A stretch of 48,138 bases of DNA from Alphaproteobacteria bacterium (GTDB lineage: Bacteria > Pseudomonadota > Alphaproteobacteria > Rhodospirillales > Rhodospirillaceae), in contig JAURPI010000036.1 of assembly GCA_030835385.1 (NCBI GenBank), positions 1 through 48,138 on the forward strand, given 5' to 3'. The notes under the pieces were generated by a model that was given only the letters and a program-made list of their open reading frames with translations, did no database searches and was not told the DNA's origin. Within the stretch, counting starts at the first letter, position 1; every line of letters starts with the position of its first letter. The position numbers and the translations under genes are program-made. This document shows, piece by piece, positions 8,535 through 17,696 of this stretch.

Positions 8535-9839
8535 ATGGTGTTTACTGCAGGACTAGTATTTTTTCTTCTGCTGCTGTCTGCGTTTTTCTCAGGATCTGAG
8601 ACGGCGCTTACAGCAACTTCACGCTCCTACATGCATCAACGTGAAAATGACGGCGATGTCCGGGCCAAGCGGGTCAACGGATTGCTGAGCCATAGAGAAC
8701 GTCTGATTGCCACTATTTTGTTAGGCAACAATCTCGTCAACATATCCGCATCTGCGATTGCGACGAGCTTGATGATTGAAGCCTTTGGTGAACCTGGTGT
8801 GGTCTACGCAACTGCAGTCATGACGCTGTTGGTGCTCATTTTTGCAGAGATCCTTCCCAAGACATACGCCCTCATACATACCCACAAGATGGCGTTGGCC
8901 GTAGCCCCCGTTATGCAGGTGCTGACCTGGGTATTTGGTCCCATCAATGTTGTGATCCAAGGTATCATTCGGGTTGCCCTCACTCTATTGGGCGCCAGCA
9001 CAGAGCGCGTGCTATCAGCGAAACAAACATTATCTGAGCTTCGCGGTGCAATTGATCTACACACCGGGGAAGCTGAGATTAAAGAAGAGATTAAACACGA
9101 ACGCGCCATGTTGCGTAGCGTGCTTGATCTGGCCGATGTCGAGATCGGCGAAATTATGACACACCGCAAAAGCCTGATTACCATCGATGCGGATCTGCCT
9201 ACGGAACAAATACTTTCTGAGATATCAGATAGCCCCTACACGCGCGTGCCGCTGTGGCAAGAGAGCACCGAAAACATTGTCGGTGTGTTGCACACAAAGC
9301 CCGTTTTGCGTGCACTGCGTGTATCTGGAGGTGCGGCAGACACAATTGATATTCTTTCCGTATGCGCTGAACCCTGGTTTGTTCCAGAGACAACCAATCT
9401 CCTCGACCAACTCAATGCCTTCCGTGAACGACGTGAGCATTTCGCCATCGTCGTCGACGAATACGGTGATGTGCAGGGCGTCGTGACCCTAGAAGACATA
9501 TTAGAAGAAATCGTTGGAGACATTGTCGATGAAACCGACGTGTCCGTGTCGGGGGTGACCCCCCAGCGCGGGGGTAGCTACCTCGTCGATGGATCCGTCA
9601 CCATACGGGATTTAAATCGGGAATTTGAGTGGGACCTACCGGATGCGGAGGCGTCAACCATTGCAGGGCTGGTGATGGCCGAGTCACGAACCATTCCTTC
9701 CCCTGGCCAAGTGTTTAGCTTCCATAGTTTCCGATTCGAAATCTTGCGCAGGCATCGTAATCAAATTGCCAAAATGCGCGTTACGCCGCCCAAACCGGTC
9801 CTTGAGGAGGCGTCAGAACAGAGTGAATCAGCCACTTAG
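8535..9839 (+). CDS. CorC/HlyC-family transporter (CNNM-like, DUF21-CBS)
   Basis: This 434-aa protein has the three-part layout of the CorC/CNNM family: an N-terminal DUF21 membrane domain (about 1-180, opening with FFSGSETALTATS), a pair of CBS domains (about 200-330, IMTHRKSLITID and FAIVVDEYGDVQGVVTLEDILEEIVGDI) and a C-terminal transporter-associated domain (about 345-420). Members are implicated in Mg2+ or Co2+ efflux, with CBS domains binding adenine nucleotide. The DUF21 motif SGSETAL and the EDILEEIVG signature are intact. It is a regular neighbour of aroB in alphaproteobacteria, with no obvious metabolic link. Confidence 0.92.
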   Translation: MVFTAGLVFFLLLLSAFFSGSETALTATSRSYMHQRENDGDVRAKRVNGLLSHRERLIATILLGNNLVNISASAIATSLMIEAFGEPGVVYATAVMTLLVLIFAEILPKTYALIHTHKMALAVAPVMQVLTWVFGPINVVIQGIIRVALTLLGASTERVLSAKQTLSELRGAIDLHTGEAEIKEEIKHERAMLRSVLDLADVEIGEIMTHRKSLITIDADLPTEQILSEISDSPYTRVPLWQESTENIVGVLHTKPVLRALRVSGGAADTIDILSVCAEPWFVPETTNLLDQLNAFRERREHFAIVVDEYGDVQGVVTLEDILEEIVGDIVDETDVSVSGVTPQRGGSYLVDGSVTIRDLNREFEWDLPDAEASTIAGLVMAESRTIPSPGQVFSFHSFRFEILRRHRNQIAKMRVTPPKPVLEEASEQSESAT

Positions 9840-9950
9840 GCCTGAGCCCCAAGGTGGCGACTTGACCCCTGCAAACCGGAGCGCGACCCTTTTCTTTAGG
9901 TAGCCGGCGCCTGACCGCCGAACCTTAAATAGGGGAGGAAACTTAGAGCC

Positions 9951-10397
9951 ATGATGCGTAAGATCGTCCCAGATGTTATTAGCGGCCAAACCCTGGTCAC
10001 GGTTCAGCCGAACGATAAAGCCCGCGCTGTTGCCAAGATCATGCATGACAAGCGAATAGCAGCTGTTCTGGTAACCGAAAGTGACGCCCTCGTCGGAATC
10101 ATTACAGAACGCGATATGACCACCCGCGTTATAGCTAGTGGGCTGGACCCAGACGTCGCTGCAGCCAAAGAGATCATGACCGCCGACCCTGACACTCTGC
10201 ATACCGACGACACGCCAGCCCAAGCGATTAAAATGATGATTGACCGCAATTACCGCCATCTGCCGGTAACGGATGGCGATTCACTCGTGGGCATGGTGTC
10301 TGTTCGCGACCTCTACGCGATCTATAATCTTGAGCTAGAAGAAGATTTGAAAGATCGTAACGCCTTTATCTATGGCGAAAACTACGGGACAGGCTAA
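9951..10397 (+). CDS. Two-CBS-domain protein
   Basis: The 148-aa protein consists almost entirely of two CBS motifs forming one Bateman module: residues about 15-70 (TVQPNDKARAVAKIMHD, LVGIITERDMTTRVIASG) and about 78-130 (TLHTDDTPAQAIKMMID, LVGMVSVRDLYAI). Such stand-alone modules bind adenosine nucleotides and act as energy sensors, but the partner is unknown. The start has a good ribosome site (GGGAGGA about 15 bases upstream). The gene is separated from the CorC-like gene, which has its own CBS pair, by 111 bp and from the DUF2889 gene by 110 bp. Confidence 0.9.
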   Translation: MMRKIVPDVISGQTLVTVQPNDKARAVAKIMHDKRIAAVLVTESDALVGIITERDMTTRVIASGLDPDVAAAKEIMTADPDTLHTDDTPAQAIKMMIDRNYRHLPVTDGDSLVGMVSVRDLYAIYNLELEEDLKDRNAFIYGENYGTG

Positions 10398-10507
10398 TGC
10401 TTTTTTAGCCATGCTTATGCTGCATGGTCGGTATTCATGCTTATGCCTTTGCCTAGGCACGCCAGTCAGGTAGGACTGAGCTTCAACCAACTGAAGCCAG
10501 GACCGCC

Positions 10508-11068
10508 ATGCCCTTACCTGCCCCAACGGAAGACCGCGAATTGCTACACACGCGCACCATAGAGTGCCGCGGCTACCAGCGCGCCGACGGCATGTGGGAC
10601 ATCGATGGGTGGATGACAGACATAAAGACATACAATTTTCCAAACCATGATCGAGTTGAGATTAAGGCCGGTGAGCCACTCCATGGCATGGGACTGCGTG
10701 TGACGGTTGACGAGACATTGACGATTAGGGATTGCGTTGCCGTCACGGACTTCAGCCCATTCACCCTGTGCGGCAATATCACACCGAATTTTCGGAAGGC
10801 GATCGGTCTTCGAATCTCACAAGGCTTAACCAAGAATATTCAAGAGCGGCTGGGCGGCACCTTGGGCTGCACACACTTAGTCGAACTTATCAAACCCATC
10901 GCCACCACCGCCTTCCAAACACTGGTTGGTAAACGTATGGGGAAACTAAGCGCTGCCTTAAAATCCGGGGCTATTAAACGACCGCCCATTCTCGACACTT
11001 GTCATGCATGGGCTCAAGACGGTGAAATCGTCAAACGAGAGTTCCCAAAGCACTACACAGGCACTTAG
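10508..11068 (+). CDS. DUF2889 family protein
   Basis: This 186-aa cytoplasmic protein matches the DUF2889 family: an opening HTRTIECRGYQRADGMWDIDG, a central MGLRVTVDETLTIRD, and a Cys/His-containing second half with GCTHLVELIKPIATTAFQTL. The family has no assigned reaction. The conserved GCTHL and LDTCHAW elements suggest a possible metal site (inference only). A hairpin, GCTTCA/TGAAGC, lies at about 10479-10496 just before the start. It is convergent with bolA, with the two stop codons overlapping by 4 bp. Confidence 0.85.
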   Translation: MPLPAPTEDRELLHTRTIECRGYQRADGMWDIDGWMTDIKTYNFPNHDRVEIKAGEPLHGMGLRVTVDETLTIRDCVAVTDFSPFTLCGNITPNFRKAIGLRISQGLTKNIQERLGGTLGCTHLVELIKPIATTAFQTLVGKRMGKLSAALKSGAIKRPPILDTCHAWAQDGEIVKREFPKHYTGT

Positions 11069-11361
11069 CCCGCGCTGCGCTTCGCCGCTTCCTCGGGCGT
11101 GAGAGTCACCAAAGACAAAGCATGGACACGCTCATTCAATTCGTCTGCAAGTAACACATAGACTTGGCGTTGACGGGCCACACGATTTTGCCCCTCGAAA
11201 CCCTGAGAAATGATTTCGACATTGAAGTGCGTTTCAGCACCGCCATCGGGATGTGCGCCTGCGTGACCCGCATGACGATGCGAATCATCTACTATGGTTA
11301 GGTGTTCCGGCGCTAAAGCATCTCTGAGTTTGCGCTCTATGCGATTGTAGTAGTCGCCCAT
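11065..11361 (-). CDS. bolA: BolA-family protein
   Basis: From the ATG at 11361 the protein is 98 aa, the usual size. It shows the class II KH-like BolA fold signature: RIERKLRDALAPEHLTIVDDSHRHAGH, then ETHFNVEIISQGFEGQNRVARQRQVYVLLADEL. BolA proteins work with monothiol glutaredoxins in iron-sulfur cluster handling or as transcription regulators; the conserved His pair in HRHAGH and the later VHAL region are the cluster-ligand candidates. A start 48 bp upstream (11409) would add 16 unconserved residues and was rejected. It is divergent from the J-domain gene, 104 bp apart. Confidence 0.92.
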   Translation of the reverse strand: MGDYYNRIERKLRDALAPEHLTIVDDSHRHAGHAGAHPDGGAETHFNVEIISQGFEGQNRVARQRQVYVLLADELNERVHALSLVTLTPEEAAKRSAG

Positions 11362-11465
11362 AACCGCTCTTCTTTCCAAACAAGGTTGATGCGCGACGTG
11401 AACAAGCATACTTCACTTGAAGAAGCAATATTGCGCGCGCTGGCCGAGGTCCGGATACTTTTTAC

Positions 11466-12044
11466 ATGACCAATACGTCTACATCTCAAGAAAAGTTTCC
11501 CGGCGCTCAGTCAGTTGGTGACGGCGCCGTGCGGCGGTGTCAATGGCGCGGCTGCGAAGAGGTTGGACTCCACCGTGCGCCACAAGACCCCTCTCTAACG
11601 GATTACTATTTTTTCTGCTTGGACCATGTCCGGCTATACAACGCTCAATGGAATTATCATGAAGGCCTTGAGCCGGATGATATGGAAATAGAATACCGCA
11701 GCGCGGCAACCTGGGATCGACCGACGTGGAAGATGGGTGAAAGACAAGCCCCGGGTCGTCCATGGCAAAATATCTATGATCCTTTCGATGTTTATAAGGA
11801 CAAGCCTGACACAGACGGCCCCCCTCATGGAGAAATTGGGTCGGCATCCTTAGAGGTTTCCAAAGCACAACGAACACTTGGTTTGTCAGGCAACCCTTCC
11901 CTCGAAGACGTCAAAGGGCGATACAAAGAACTCGTTAAACGATATCATCCAGATGCAAACGGTGGATCAACGGTTGCCGAAGACCGCATGAAAACCATCA
12001 ACGCAGCATACCAAACGCTCCGGTCTGCCCTTGCACCGCAATAG
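11466..12044 (+). CDS. J-domain protein with N-terminal Cys/His module
   Basis: The 192-aa protein ends in a J domain (about 133-190) with the HPD signature at 161-163 (RYHPDANGG), needed to stimulate Hsp70 ATPase. It lacks the Gly/Phe and CR-type zinc regions of DnaJ. Instead the N-terminal part carries C25-x4-C30-x5-H36 and C51-x2-H54 (CQWRGCEEVGLHRAP and FFCLDHVRLYN), a candidate zinc site. This architecture is a conserved alphaproteobacterial type found beside bolA and cobS. Role is probably a specialised DnaK co-chaperone; the client is unknown. Confidence 0.88.
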   Translation: MTNTSTSQEKFPGAQSVGDGAVRRCQWRGCEEVGLHRAPQDPSLTDYYFFCLDHVRLYNAQWNYHEGLEPDDMEIEYRSAATWDRPTWKMGERQAPGRPWQNIYDPFDVYKDKPDTDGPPHGEIGSASLEVSKAQRTLGLSGNPSLEDVKGRYKELVKRYHPDANGGSTVAEDRMKTINAAYQTLRSALAPQ

Positions 12045-12073
12045 GGCGATCCCATTTAAGGCATCACCACATT

Positions 12074-12865
12074 ATGGACCTCCTTCTAAAAGACAAAGTC
12101 GCACTCATAACGGGGGCCAGTCGAGGCCTTGGCGCGGCATCCGCGGCTACGCTTGCAGCTGAAGGCACCAACCTCATTTTGTCAGCCAGAGACAAAGACG
12201 CCCTGACGGCCCAAAGCAAAAAGCTTGTTGCCGAGCATGGTGTTCGCGTGGTCACCGCGCCGGCTGACCTGACTCAAGTGGCGATTTCCGACTCAGTCGT
12301 TAAGGCTGGTATCGACGCATTTGGCCGGATTGATATTCTCGTCAATTCTGCAGGTGCCTCTCAGGGCGGTTTGTTCTGGGAAGTGCCTGATCAGGTTTGG
12401 CAGGACAGCATGGAACTCAAAGTCATGGGCACGATCCGAATGATGCGCGCGGTCATTCCGCACATGCTTGAAAATAAGAGCGGACGCATCGTCAATATTG
12501 TCGGCAACACAGGGGTCCAGCCTTCTCCCAGGTTGTTGCCTGGATCAGCGGCGAACGCGGCCCTGCTTGCCGTGACCCGCGGTCTGGGGGAAGAACTGGC
12601 TCCTCACAATGTCATCGTTAATGCGCTCAACCCAGGACCTACGCGGACAGAGCGCTGGACAAACCTGATGGCCAAACAGGCCGAAAGCAGCGGACGAACG
12701 GTGCCTGAGGTTGAATCTGACTACACCGACCAGATCCCCATGGACCGCTTGGCCGAACCTGAGGAAATTGGCCGCTTAGCTGCATTCCTTTCCTCTGAAC
12801 GCGCCGCCAATATGACAGGGGCCTGTCTCACTGCGGACGGTGGCTGGACCAAGGGCATCGGCTAG
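12074..12865 (+). CDS. Short-chain dehydrogenase/reductase-fold protein lacking catalytic Tyr and Lys
   Basis: The 263-aa protein has a full SDR Rossmann fold: cofactor motif TGASRGLG (13-20), NSAG (91-94) and the C-terminal NPGPTRTE and [11 protein letters not shown]. The active site is missing, however. The YxxxK position reads G157-S-A-A-N161 ([11 protein letters not shown]) and the catalytic Ser position, after NIVGNTG, has no Ser. Classical dehydrogenase chemistry is therefore unlikely. I recall a minority SDR group with this substitution, so it is probably a stable subfamily rather than decay; the rest of the protein is intact. It starts 29 bp after the J-domain gene and 82 bp before cobS, on the same strand. 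Confidence 0.85.
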   Translation: MDLLLKDKVALITGASRGLGAASAATLAAEGTNLILSARDKDALTAQSKKLVAEHGVRVVTAPADLTQVAISDSVVKAGIDAFGRIDILVNSAGASQGGLFWEVPDQVWQDSMELKVMGTIRMMRAVIPHMLENKSGRIVNIVGNTGVQPSPRLLPGSAANAALLAVTRGLGEELAPHNVIVNALNPGPTRTERWTNLMAKQAESSGRTVPEVESDYTDQIPMDRLAEPEEIGRLAAFLSSERAANMTGACLTADGGWTKGIG

Positions 12866-12947
12866 CCCATCGCAATCGCAGCTTTACCGGGCTTTACAAA
12901 GCCACCTTTGGTCAGGGTATAAACCGGTCTCAGACAAGGATTGTTTC

Positions 12948-13925
12948 ATGGCGCCTGATATTGAAAAAACCCCCGGCCTCCCAGACACCGAGGTCAACGT
13001 AAAAGACGTTTTTGGCCTCGACAGCAAAATGGTTGTGCCAGCGTTCAGTGCGCGTGAAGAACATGTGCCTGAGGTCGATCCAGCGTATCAGTTTGATCCT
13101 GACACCACGCTCGCGATCCTGGCCGGCTTTAGCCACAACCGACGGGTGATGATTCAGGGATATCACGGCACCGGCAAATCCACCCACATTGAACAGGTCG
13201 CCGCGCGACTCAACTGGCCCTGCCTACGCGTCAACCTGGACAGTCATATCAGCCGGATCGACTTGGTTGGTAAAGATGCCATTGTTTTGCGCGACGGCGT
13301 TCAAGTGACTGAGTTCCGCGAAGGCATCCTGCCTTGGGCATTGCAAAACCCTATCGCCCTGGTGTTTGACGAATATGACGCTGGCCGCCCAGATGTCATG
13401 TTCGTTATTCAGCGCGTCTTAGAAGTTAAAGGCCGCCTCACCCTTCTCGACCAAAACAAAGTGATCCCTCCTCACCCAGCGTTTCGCCTGTTCTCGACAG
13501 CAAACACTGTCGGTTTGGGTGATACCACAGGCCTGTATCACGGAACCCAACAGATCAACCAAGGCCAGATGGACCGGTGGAACATCGTCGCCACACTGAA
13601 TTACCTGGAACACGACGCAGAGGCGGATATCGTCCTCGCCAAAGTTCCTGCTTACGACAATAAAAAAGGCAAAGAAACGTTATCAGCGATGGTCCGGGTC
13701 GCTGATCTCTCGCGGGCTGGATTTATGGCGGGAGACATCTCAACCGTGATGTCACCGCGCACAGTGATCACGTGGGCCGAGAATGCAAAGATTTTCAATG
13801 ATATCCCCTACGCATTCCGCGTCACTTTCCTAAATAAGTGCGATGAAACAGAACGGCCAGTTGTTGCCGAATACTTCCAACGCTGTTTCGGTGAAGAACT
13901 GCCAGACTCAGTCGCTGTCGCCTAG
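12948..13925 (+). CDS. cobS: Cobaltochelatase subunit CobS
   Basis: CobS is the AAA+ ATPase subunit that, with CobT and CobN, inserts cobalt into hydrogenobyrinate diamide in aerobic B12 synthesis. The 325-aa protein has Walker A GYHGTGKS (71-78) and Walker B ALVFDEYD (137-144), and a normal CobS length. The ATG at 12948 has AAGGA seven bases upstream; an earlier in-frame start (12840) would overlap the SDR gene and add unconserved residues. cobT follows after 14 bp. CobN and other cob genes are absent from the window. Confidence 0.95.
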   Translation: MAPDIEKTPGLPDTEVNVKDVFGLDSKMVVPAFSAREEHVPEVDPAYQFDPDTTLAILAGFSHNRRVMIQGYHGTGKSTHIEQVAARLNWPCLRVNLDSHISRIDLVGKDAIVLRDGVQVTEFREGILPWALQNPIALVFDEYDAGRPDVMFVIQRVLEVKGRLTLLDQNKVIPPHPAFRLFSTANTVGLGDTTGLYHGTQQINQGQMDRWNIVATLNYLEHDAEADIVLAKVPAYDNKKGKETLSAMVRVADLSRAGFMAGDISTVMSPRTVITWAENAKIFNDIPYAFRVTFLNKCDETERPVVAEYFQRCFGEELPDSVAVA

Positions 13926-13939
13926 CTGGAACTCCAGCC

Positions 13940-15886
13940 ATGCCACCGCACACAAAACAAGACACAGATACCAAAACGAAAGCGCCGACCACTGACAGAC
14001 ATAGTGGCAAGCCGGCTGGTCGCGTCGAGACTCTGAAAACAGCAACAACCGCAGCCGTTAGAGCACTATCTGGGAAACCTGACACGAACGTTTCATACAC
14101 GCCAATTGCAACAAACCAAAAAAGCGGCGGGGCTGGATCAGCCGTGCGGTTACCCTTACCACCGGCGAAATTAACGCCTGAAAACGTAATTCGCCTGAGA
14201 GGTTCAGCCGATGCCAGCGCTATGCGCATCCGCCACCACAGCGACCGCGTTCACCAGCGTCGCATGCCTCACGGCAAAGACGCGATCGATGCTTATAACG
14301 CGATGGAACAAACACGGGTCGAGGTACTTGGCTCACAAGACTACATGGGAGTCGCCAAGAACCTAGGCCACGCTCTGGAACAGCGCTTAGCGCTTGAAGG
14401 GTATCAAATGGCTCGCGCGTCTGTGCAAATCCAGATGCAAGATGCGCTCAAAGTCATGATTCACTCAAAGTGTGGCGCACTCGATCTCGGCGAAGCCGGA
14501 ACCCACGTGCTTGAAGTCGCTGAACGGGAGTATGGCGACGCTCTCGCCCCGTACCTTGAAAGATTGTCAGAGAATATTGAGGACCAGCAGTCGTTCTCAG
14601 ACACCCTGCGCGAGATGATAGAGGTGCTTGATCTCGAAAAAGACGATGGAGGACGGGATTTAGACGAGGATGAAAGCCCAGACCTCAACGAAGAGTCGGA
14701 ATCGACGTCAGAAAGTGATGAAGGCGAAAGCGAAGGGGAAGACCAGTCAGAGCCAGACTCTGGCGACATGGATCCGGAATCCGGCGAAACCGATGAAGAC
14801 GTTCAGCTGGGTGACAACGAAGAAGAATCGTCCATCCCATTCGCTATGGAGTCCGCCGAAGACCCAGGCAACGATGGTGAACAACCGAAACCTCAGGCTG
14901 GCCATAACCGTGGCGCAAAAGAAGAGCGATATCGGGTTTACACCACCGAATTTGACCAAATTGAAGATGCCTACAACCTATGCGACCCAGAAGAACTGTC
15001 GCGACTGAGAATTCAACTTGACCGTCAACTGGCTCACATACAAGGCGTGGTCTCGCGCCTCGCCAACCGTTTGCAGCGCAAACTCATGGCGCAACAAGTT
15101 CGCAGTTGGGAATTTGATTTGGAAGAGGGTTTGCTCGACACCAGCCGGCTGGCCCGAATTGTTGCAAACCCAACCCACTCTTTGTCTTTCAAACGCGAAA
15201 AAGAAATGGAGTTTCGCGACACTGTTGTGACGTTGCTGATCGACAACTCTGGCTCAATGCGAGGCCGACCCATTACCATCGCTGCCATGAGTGCCGATAT
15301 TCTCGCGCGAACATTGGAACGGTGTGGGGTGAAGGTGGAGATTCTCGGCTTTACAACAAGCCAGTGGAAAGGTGGCCAGTCACGCAAGCAGTGGGTTGAT
15401 TCCGGCAAGCCTGCACATCCGGGACGCCTCAACGACCTTCGGCACATTGTATATAAATCTGCCGATACGCCGTGGCGACGTGCGCGCAAAAACTTGGGGT
15501 TAATGCTGCGCGAAGGCATTCTCAAAGAAAACATCGATGGCGAAGCATTGGCCTGGGCGCACACTCGGTTGATGGGTCGATCAGAAGCAAGACGTATTCT
15601 GATGGTTGTCTCAGACGGCGCGCCGGTTGATGATTCAACCCTTTCTGTTAACCCAGGGAATTACCTGGAAAAACACCTTCGAGATGTCATCACATTTATT
15701 GAGAACAGATCACCCGTGCAGCTGCTAGCCATCGGAATCGGGCACGATGTGACGCGGTATTATCGCAGAGCAGTTACTCTTATGGATGTAGATGAACTGG
15801 GTGGCGCCGTAATGGCCCAGCTAACAGACCTATTCGACGAAGACGATAGGTACCAATCGGCCGCGCTGGCCGCAGCCGTGTTTTAA
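13940..15886 (+). CDS. cobT: Cobaltochelatase subunit CobT
   Basis: CobT pairs with CobS to form the chaperone-like complex that activates the CobN chelatase. The 648-aa protein has a long N-terminal helical region, a strongly acidic low-complexity linker (about 230-310, rich in Asp, Glu and Ser) and a C-terminal von Willebrand factor A domain with the MIDAS motif D435-N-S-G-S ([13 protein letters not shown]). The N-terminal ~60 residues ([14 protein letters not shown]...) are basic and disordered-looking. All parts are as expected for the family. The gene directly follows cobS; downstream lies a broken LysR gene on the other strand. Confidence 0.95.
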   Translation: MPPHTKQDTDTKTKAPTTDRHSGKPAGRVETLKTATTAAVRALSGKPDTNVSYTPIATNQKSGGAGSAVRLPLPPAKLTPENVIRLRGSADASAMRIRHHSDRVHQRRMPHGKDAIDAYNAMEQTRVEVLGSQDYMGVAKNLGHALEQRLALEGYQMARASVQIQMQDALKVMIHSKCGALDLGEAGTHVLEVAEREYGDALAPYLERLSENIEDQQSFSDTLREMIEVLDLEKDDGGRDLDEDESPDLNEESESTSESDEGESEGEDQSEPDSGDMDPESGETDEDVQLGDNEEESSIPFAMESAEDPGNDGEQPKPQAGHNRGAKEERYRVYTTEFDQIEDAYNLCDPEELSRLRIQLDRQLAHIQGVVSRLANRLQRKLMAQQVRSWEFDLEEGLLDTSRLARIVANPTHSLSFKREKEMEFRDTVVTLLIDNSGSMRGRPITIAAMSADILARTLERCGVKVEILGFTTSQWKGGQSRKQWVDSGKPAHPGRLNDLRHIVYKSADTPWRRARKNLGLMLREGILKENIDGEALAWAHTRLMGRSEARRILMVVSDGAPVDDSTLSVNPGNYLEKHLRDVITFIENRSPVQLLAIGIGHDVTRYYRRAVTLMDVDELGGAVMAQLTDLFDEDDRYQSAALAAAVF

Positions 15887-15892
15887 CGATCA

Positions 15893-16795
15893 TTAGGGCG
15901 CGTCAGCCTGAGCGTCGACGCCTTCAACGCGAATTTTGTCGGCCTGAAAACACTCGGCGATATGGTCGAACAAAAAACGGATTCGAGCTGAACGACTCAC
16001 CTCGGCATGAGTGACCAGCCACACCTCAACCGTATGAAAAAGCTTAGTGGGTAAAATACGCTATAAATTCGAGTCCGCGTCGCCCAAGAAACAATCGATC
16101 ATGGCCACCCCGATTCCCGCACGGGCCGCCTCATATTGACCGACAAAACTATTGGACCGGAGGATGATACGGTCTGCTTGAAACATATTTTCTAGAACTT
16201 GAATGTCTGACCGACCCATCAAGCTCTCGTCAAAGCCCACATGGAAATGAGTTTTTAAATCGCTGACCTTGGTTGGCACGCCATATTCACCCAAATAGTC
16301 TCTCGAGGCATACATCCCCATCGCTAAACCACCGAGCTTCTTGGCGATAAGGTCGGGCTGTTCAGGCCTAAACAGGCGCAGAGCAATATCAGCCTCCCGA
16401 CGAACCAAGTTAAGCGCTCGGTTGTCCACCAGAATTTCCACCTGCAGACTAGGATACTGATCGTGAAAGGACCGCAGATGCGGGGGCAACCACTTCGTTC
16501 TGAGCCCTTCCGTGCACGACACCCTGACCAACCCCTCAATTGCGTCTCGGCCGGCATCAGCCCGACGCTCAATCGCCATCGCTGACGTTTCCATTTCACG
16601 GGCATCGGCCAAGATACTTTCGCCCGTCTCCGTCATCAGCAACCCCTTGGGAGTGCGCAAAAACAGCGTGCCTCCTAGCTTCTCTTCAAGATCAGCAATC
16701 CACCGGCTCAATGTGGGCTGACTGACCTTCAGTTTGCGAGCGGCTCCTGACAGACTGCCTGTCTCCACCACCGCCAGAAAATCCCCAACCACCAA
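15893..16795 (-). pseudogene. LysR-type regulator, broken by an in-frame amber codon
   Basis: The minus strand encodes a LysR regulator: winged-helix HTH (LAVVETGSLSGAARKLKVSQ) and most of the effector domain, ending at a TAG (16061-16063, codon 245) after GDADSNL. Reading through in the same frame gives RILPTKLFHTVEVWLVTHAEV and continues to a TAA at 15893-15895, a normal LysR C-terminal end, for a total of 300 codons. The 5' end is also poor: the only start is a TTG at 16795, lying inside the T-tract of the rpmB terminator, and the usual first residues before FLAVVETGS are replaced. I infer a pseudogene. A truncated 244-aa product lacking part of the effector domain is the alternative. Confidence 0.85.
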
Positions 16796-16820
16796 AGAAA
16801 AAGGCCCGCTAAGCGGGCCT
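16793..16820 (-). terminator. Rho-independent terminator of rpmB
   Basis: On the minus strand AGGCCCGC-TTA-GCGGGCCT forms a perfect 8-bp stem with a 3-base loop, followed at once by TTTTTCTTT. It lies 23 bp after the rpmB stop and overlaps the first codons of the broken LysR gene. Confidence 0.93.
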
Positions 16821-16843
16821 CCTAAATCGCAAACAAGAAGACA

Positions 16844-17134
16844 CTAAGCGGCTTTGGCTTGGGCCTTTTTGATGCGGCGCTTAATTTTTATAGCACCTTC
16901 CGTTAGCTCAGCGTCCTTAGCCGACAACAGATAGGCATCCAAACCACCACGCTTCTCGATGGAACGTAGCGTGCTGGTGGCAAGGCGGAGCTTGATTGGC
17001 GTATCCAAGGCCTCGCTCAACAGCGATACAGCCTGCAGATTAGGCAGGAAGCGTCGGCGGGTCTTGTTTTGGGCGTGGCTGACGTTGTTGCCAGTCATGA
17101 CCCCTTTACCGGTGATGTCACAGCGTCGCGACAT
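16844..17134 (-). CDS. rpmB: 50S ribosomal protein L28
   Basis: L28 is a small structural protein of the large ribosomal subunit. The 96-aa protein begins [21 protein letters not shown], the hallmark start of bacterial L28, and continues with [12 protein letters not shown] and a basic C terminus ([15 protein letters not shown]). The ATG at 17134 has AGGAG seven bases upstream; the longer reading frame to 17212 is not used. The proteobacterial zinc-independent form is indicated, with a single Cys only. A strong terminator follows. Confidence 0.97.
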   Translation of the reverse strand: MSRRCDITGKGVMTGNNVSHAQNKTRRRFLPNLQAVSLLSEALDTPIKLRLATSTLRSIEKRGGLDAYLLSAKDAELTEGAIKIKRRIKKAQAKAA

Positions 17135-17231
17135 GATCAAACTCCTATAAGTCGATCTTGGGGCAGGCCCCGAGAAAGGGCGGGTTTTAGCGGTGTGTTC
17201 TGGCTCCGTCAAGGGCTAGATGGCTGTTTTT

Positions 17232-17672
17232 CTAGGGTTTACCCGGCCCCGGTTCACTGTTCCGCCCACCCTGAGGCTGGGTATCCCTGCCTGCACCTTC
17301 GGGCTTGTCCTCCAGCAGGCCACGTATGATTGCCACGGCGATATACCGTCTGGCCCGATGCGCCATGGCATCGTCAATAACCTGCTTAGAGCCCTTAAGC
17401 ATAAGGGCGTGGTCGACCATATCTCGGCAGCCAACCAGGTCACCGCCCCTCGCCGCATGTTTCGCATCGAAAAGAGCGCCCGATATATCCGGTTTTGGAA
17501 CATGGTCGGCTGACGCCAAGGCCGCTTTAATGTCCGCCATTCTTAAGTTTTGGGCACGACGCGCCCGGATTCTGGCCTCTAGCGGGTCGTCCGGCGTGTT
17601 AGTCGACCGACCACGGACTTGGTTGACCGATTTGCCAGCTTTTTTTCGTCCACCAAAGAGCCACTTCAGCAT
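17232..17672 (-). CDS. Uncharacterised 146-aa basic protein
   Basis: The protein starts MLKWLFGGRKKAGKS, is rich in Arg, Ala and Asp, and appears mostly helical between residues 30 and 120, with a proline/glycine-rich charged tail (about 122-146). It has no signal peptide or membrane segment and only two Cys. I do not recognise a family. It lies 24 bp downstream of the two-helix membrane protein on the same strand and about 100 bp before rpmB, so it may share a transcript with the former. Reading frame and start are supported mainly by its open length and by the neighbour spacing; no strong ribosome site is visible. Confidence 0.6.
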   Translation of the reverse strand: MLKWLFGGRKKAGKSVNQVRGRSTNTPDDPLEARIRARRAQNLRMADIKAALASADHVPKPDISGALFDAKHAARGGDLVGCRDMVDHALMLKGSKQVIDDAMAHRARRYIAVAIIRGLLEDKPEGAGRDTQPQGGRNSEPGPGKP

Positions 17673-17696
17673 GATGAATAGGGCGCGGAACCGCCG

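Noticed and set aside
10398-10507. Repeated CATGCTTATGC and a CCATGC/GCATGG hairpin between the CBS and DUF2889 genes
   Set aside because: No T-tract, too short for a terminator or a regulatory RNA call.
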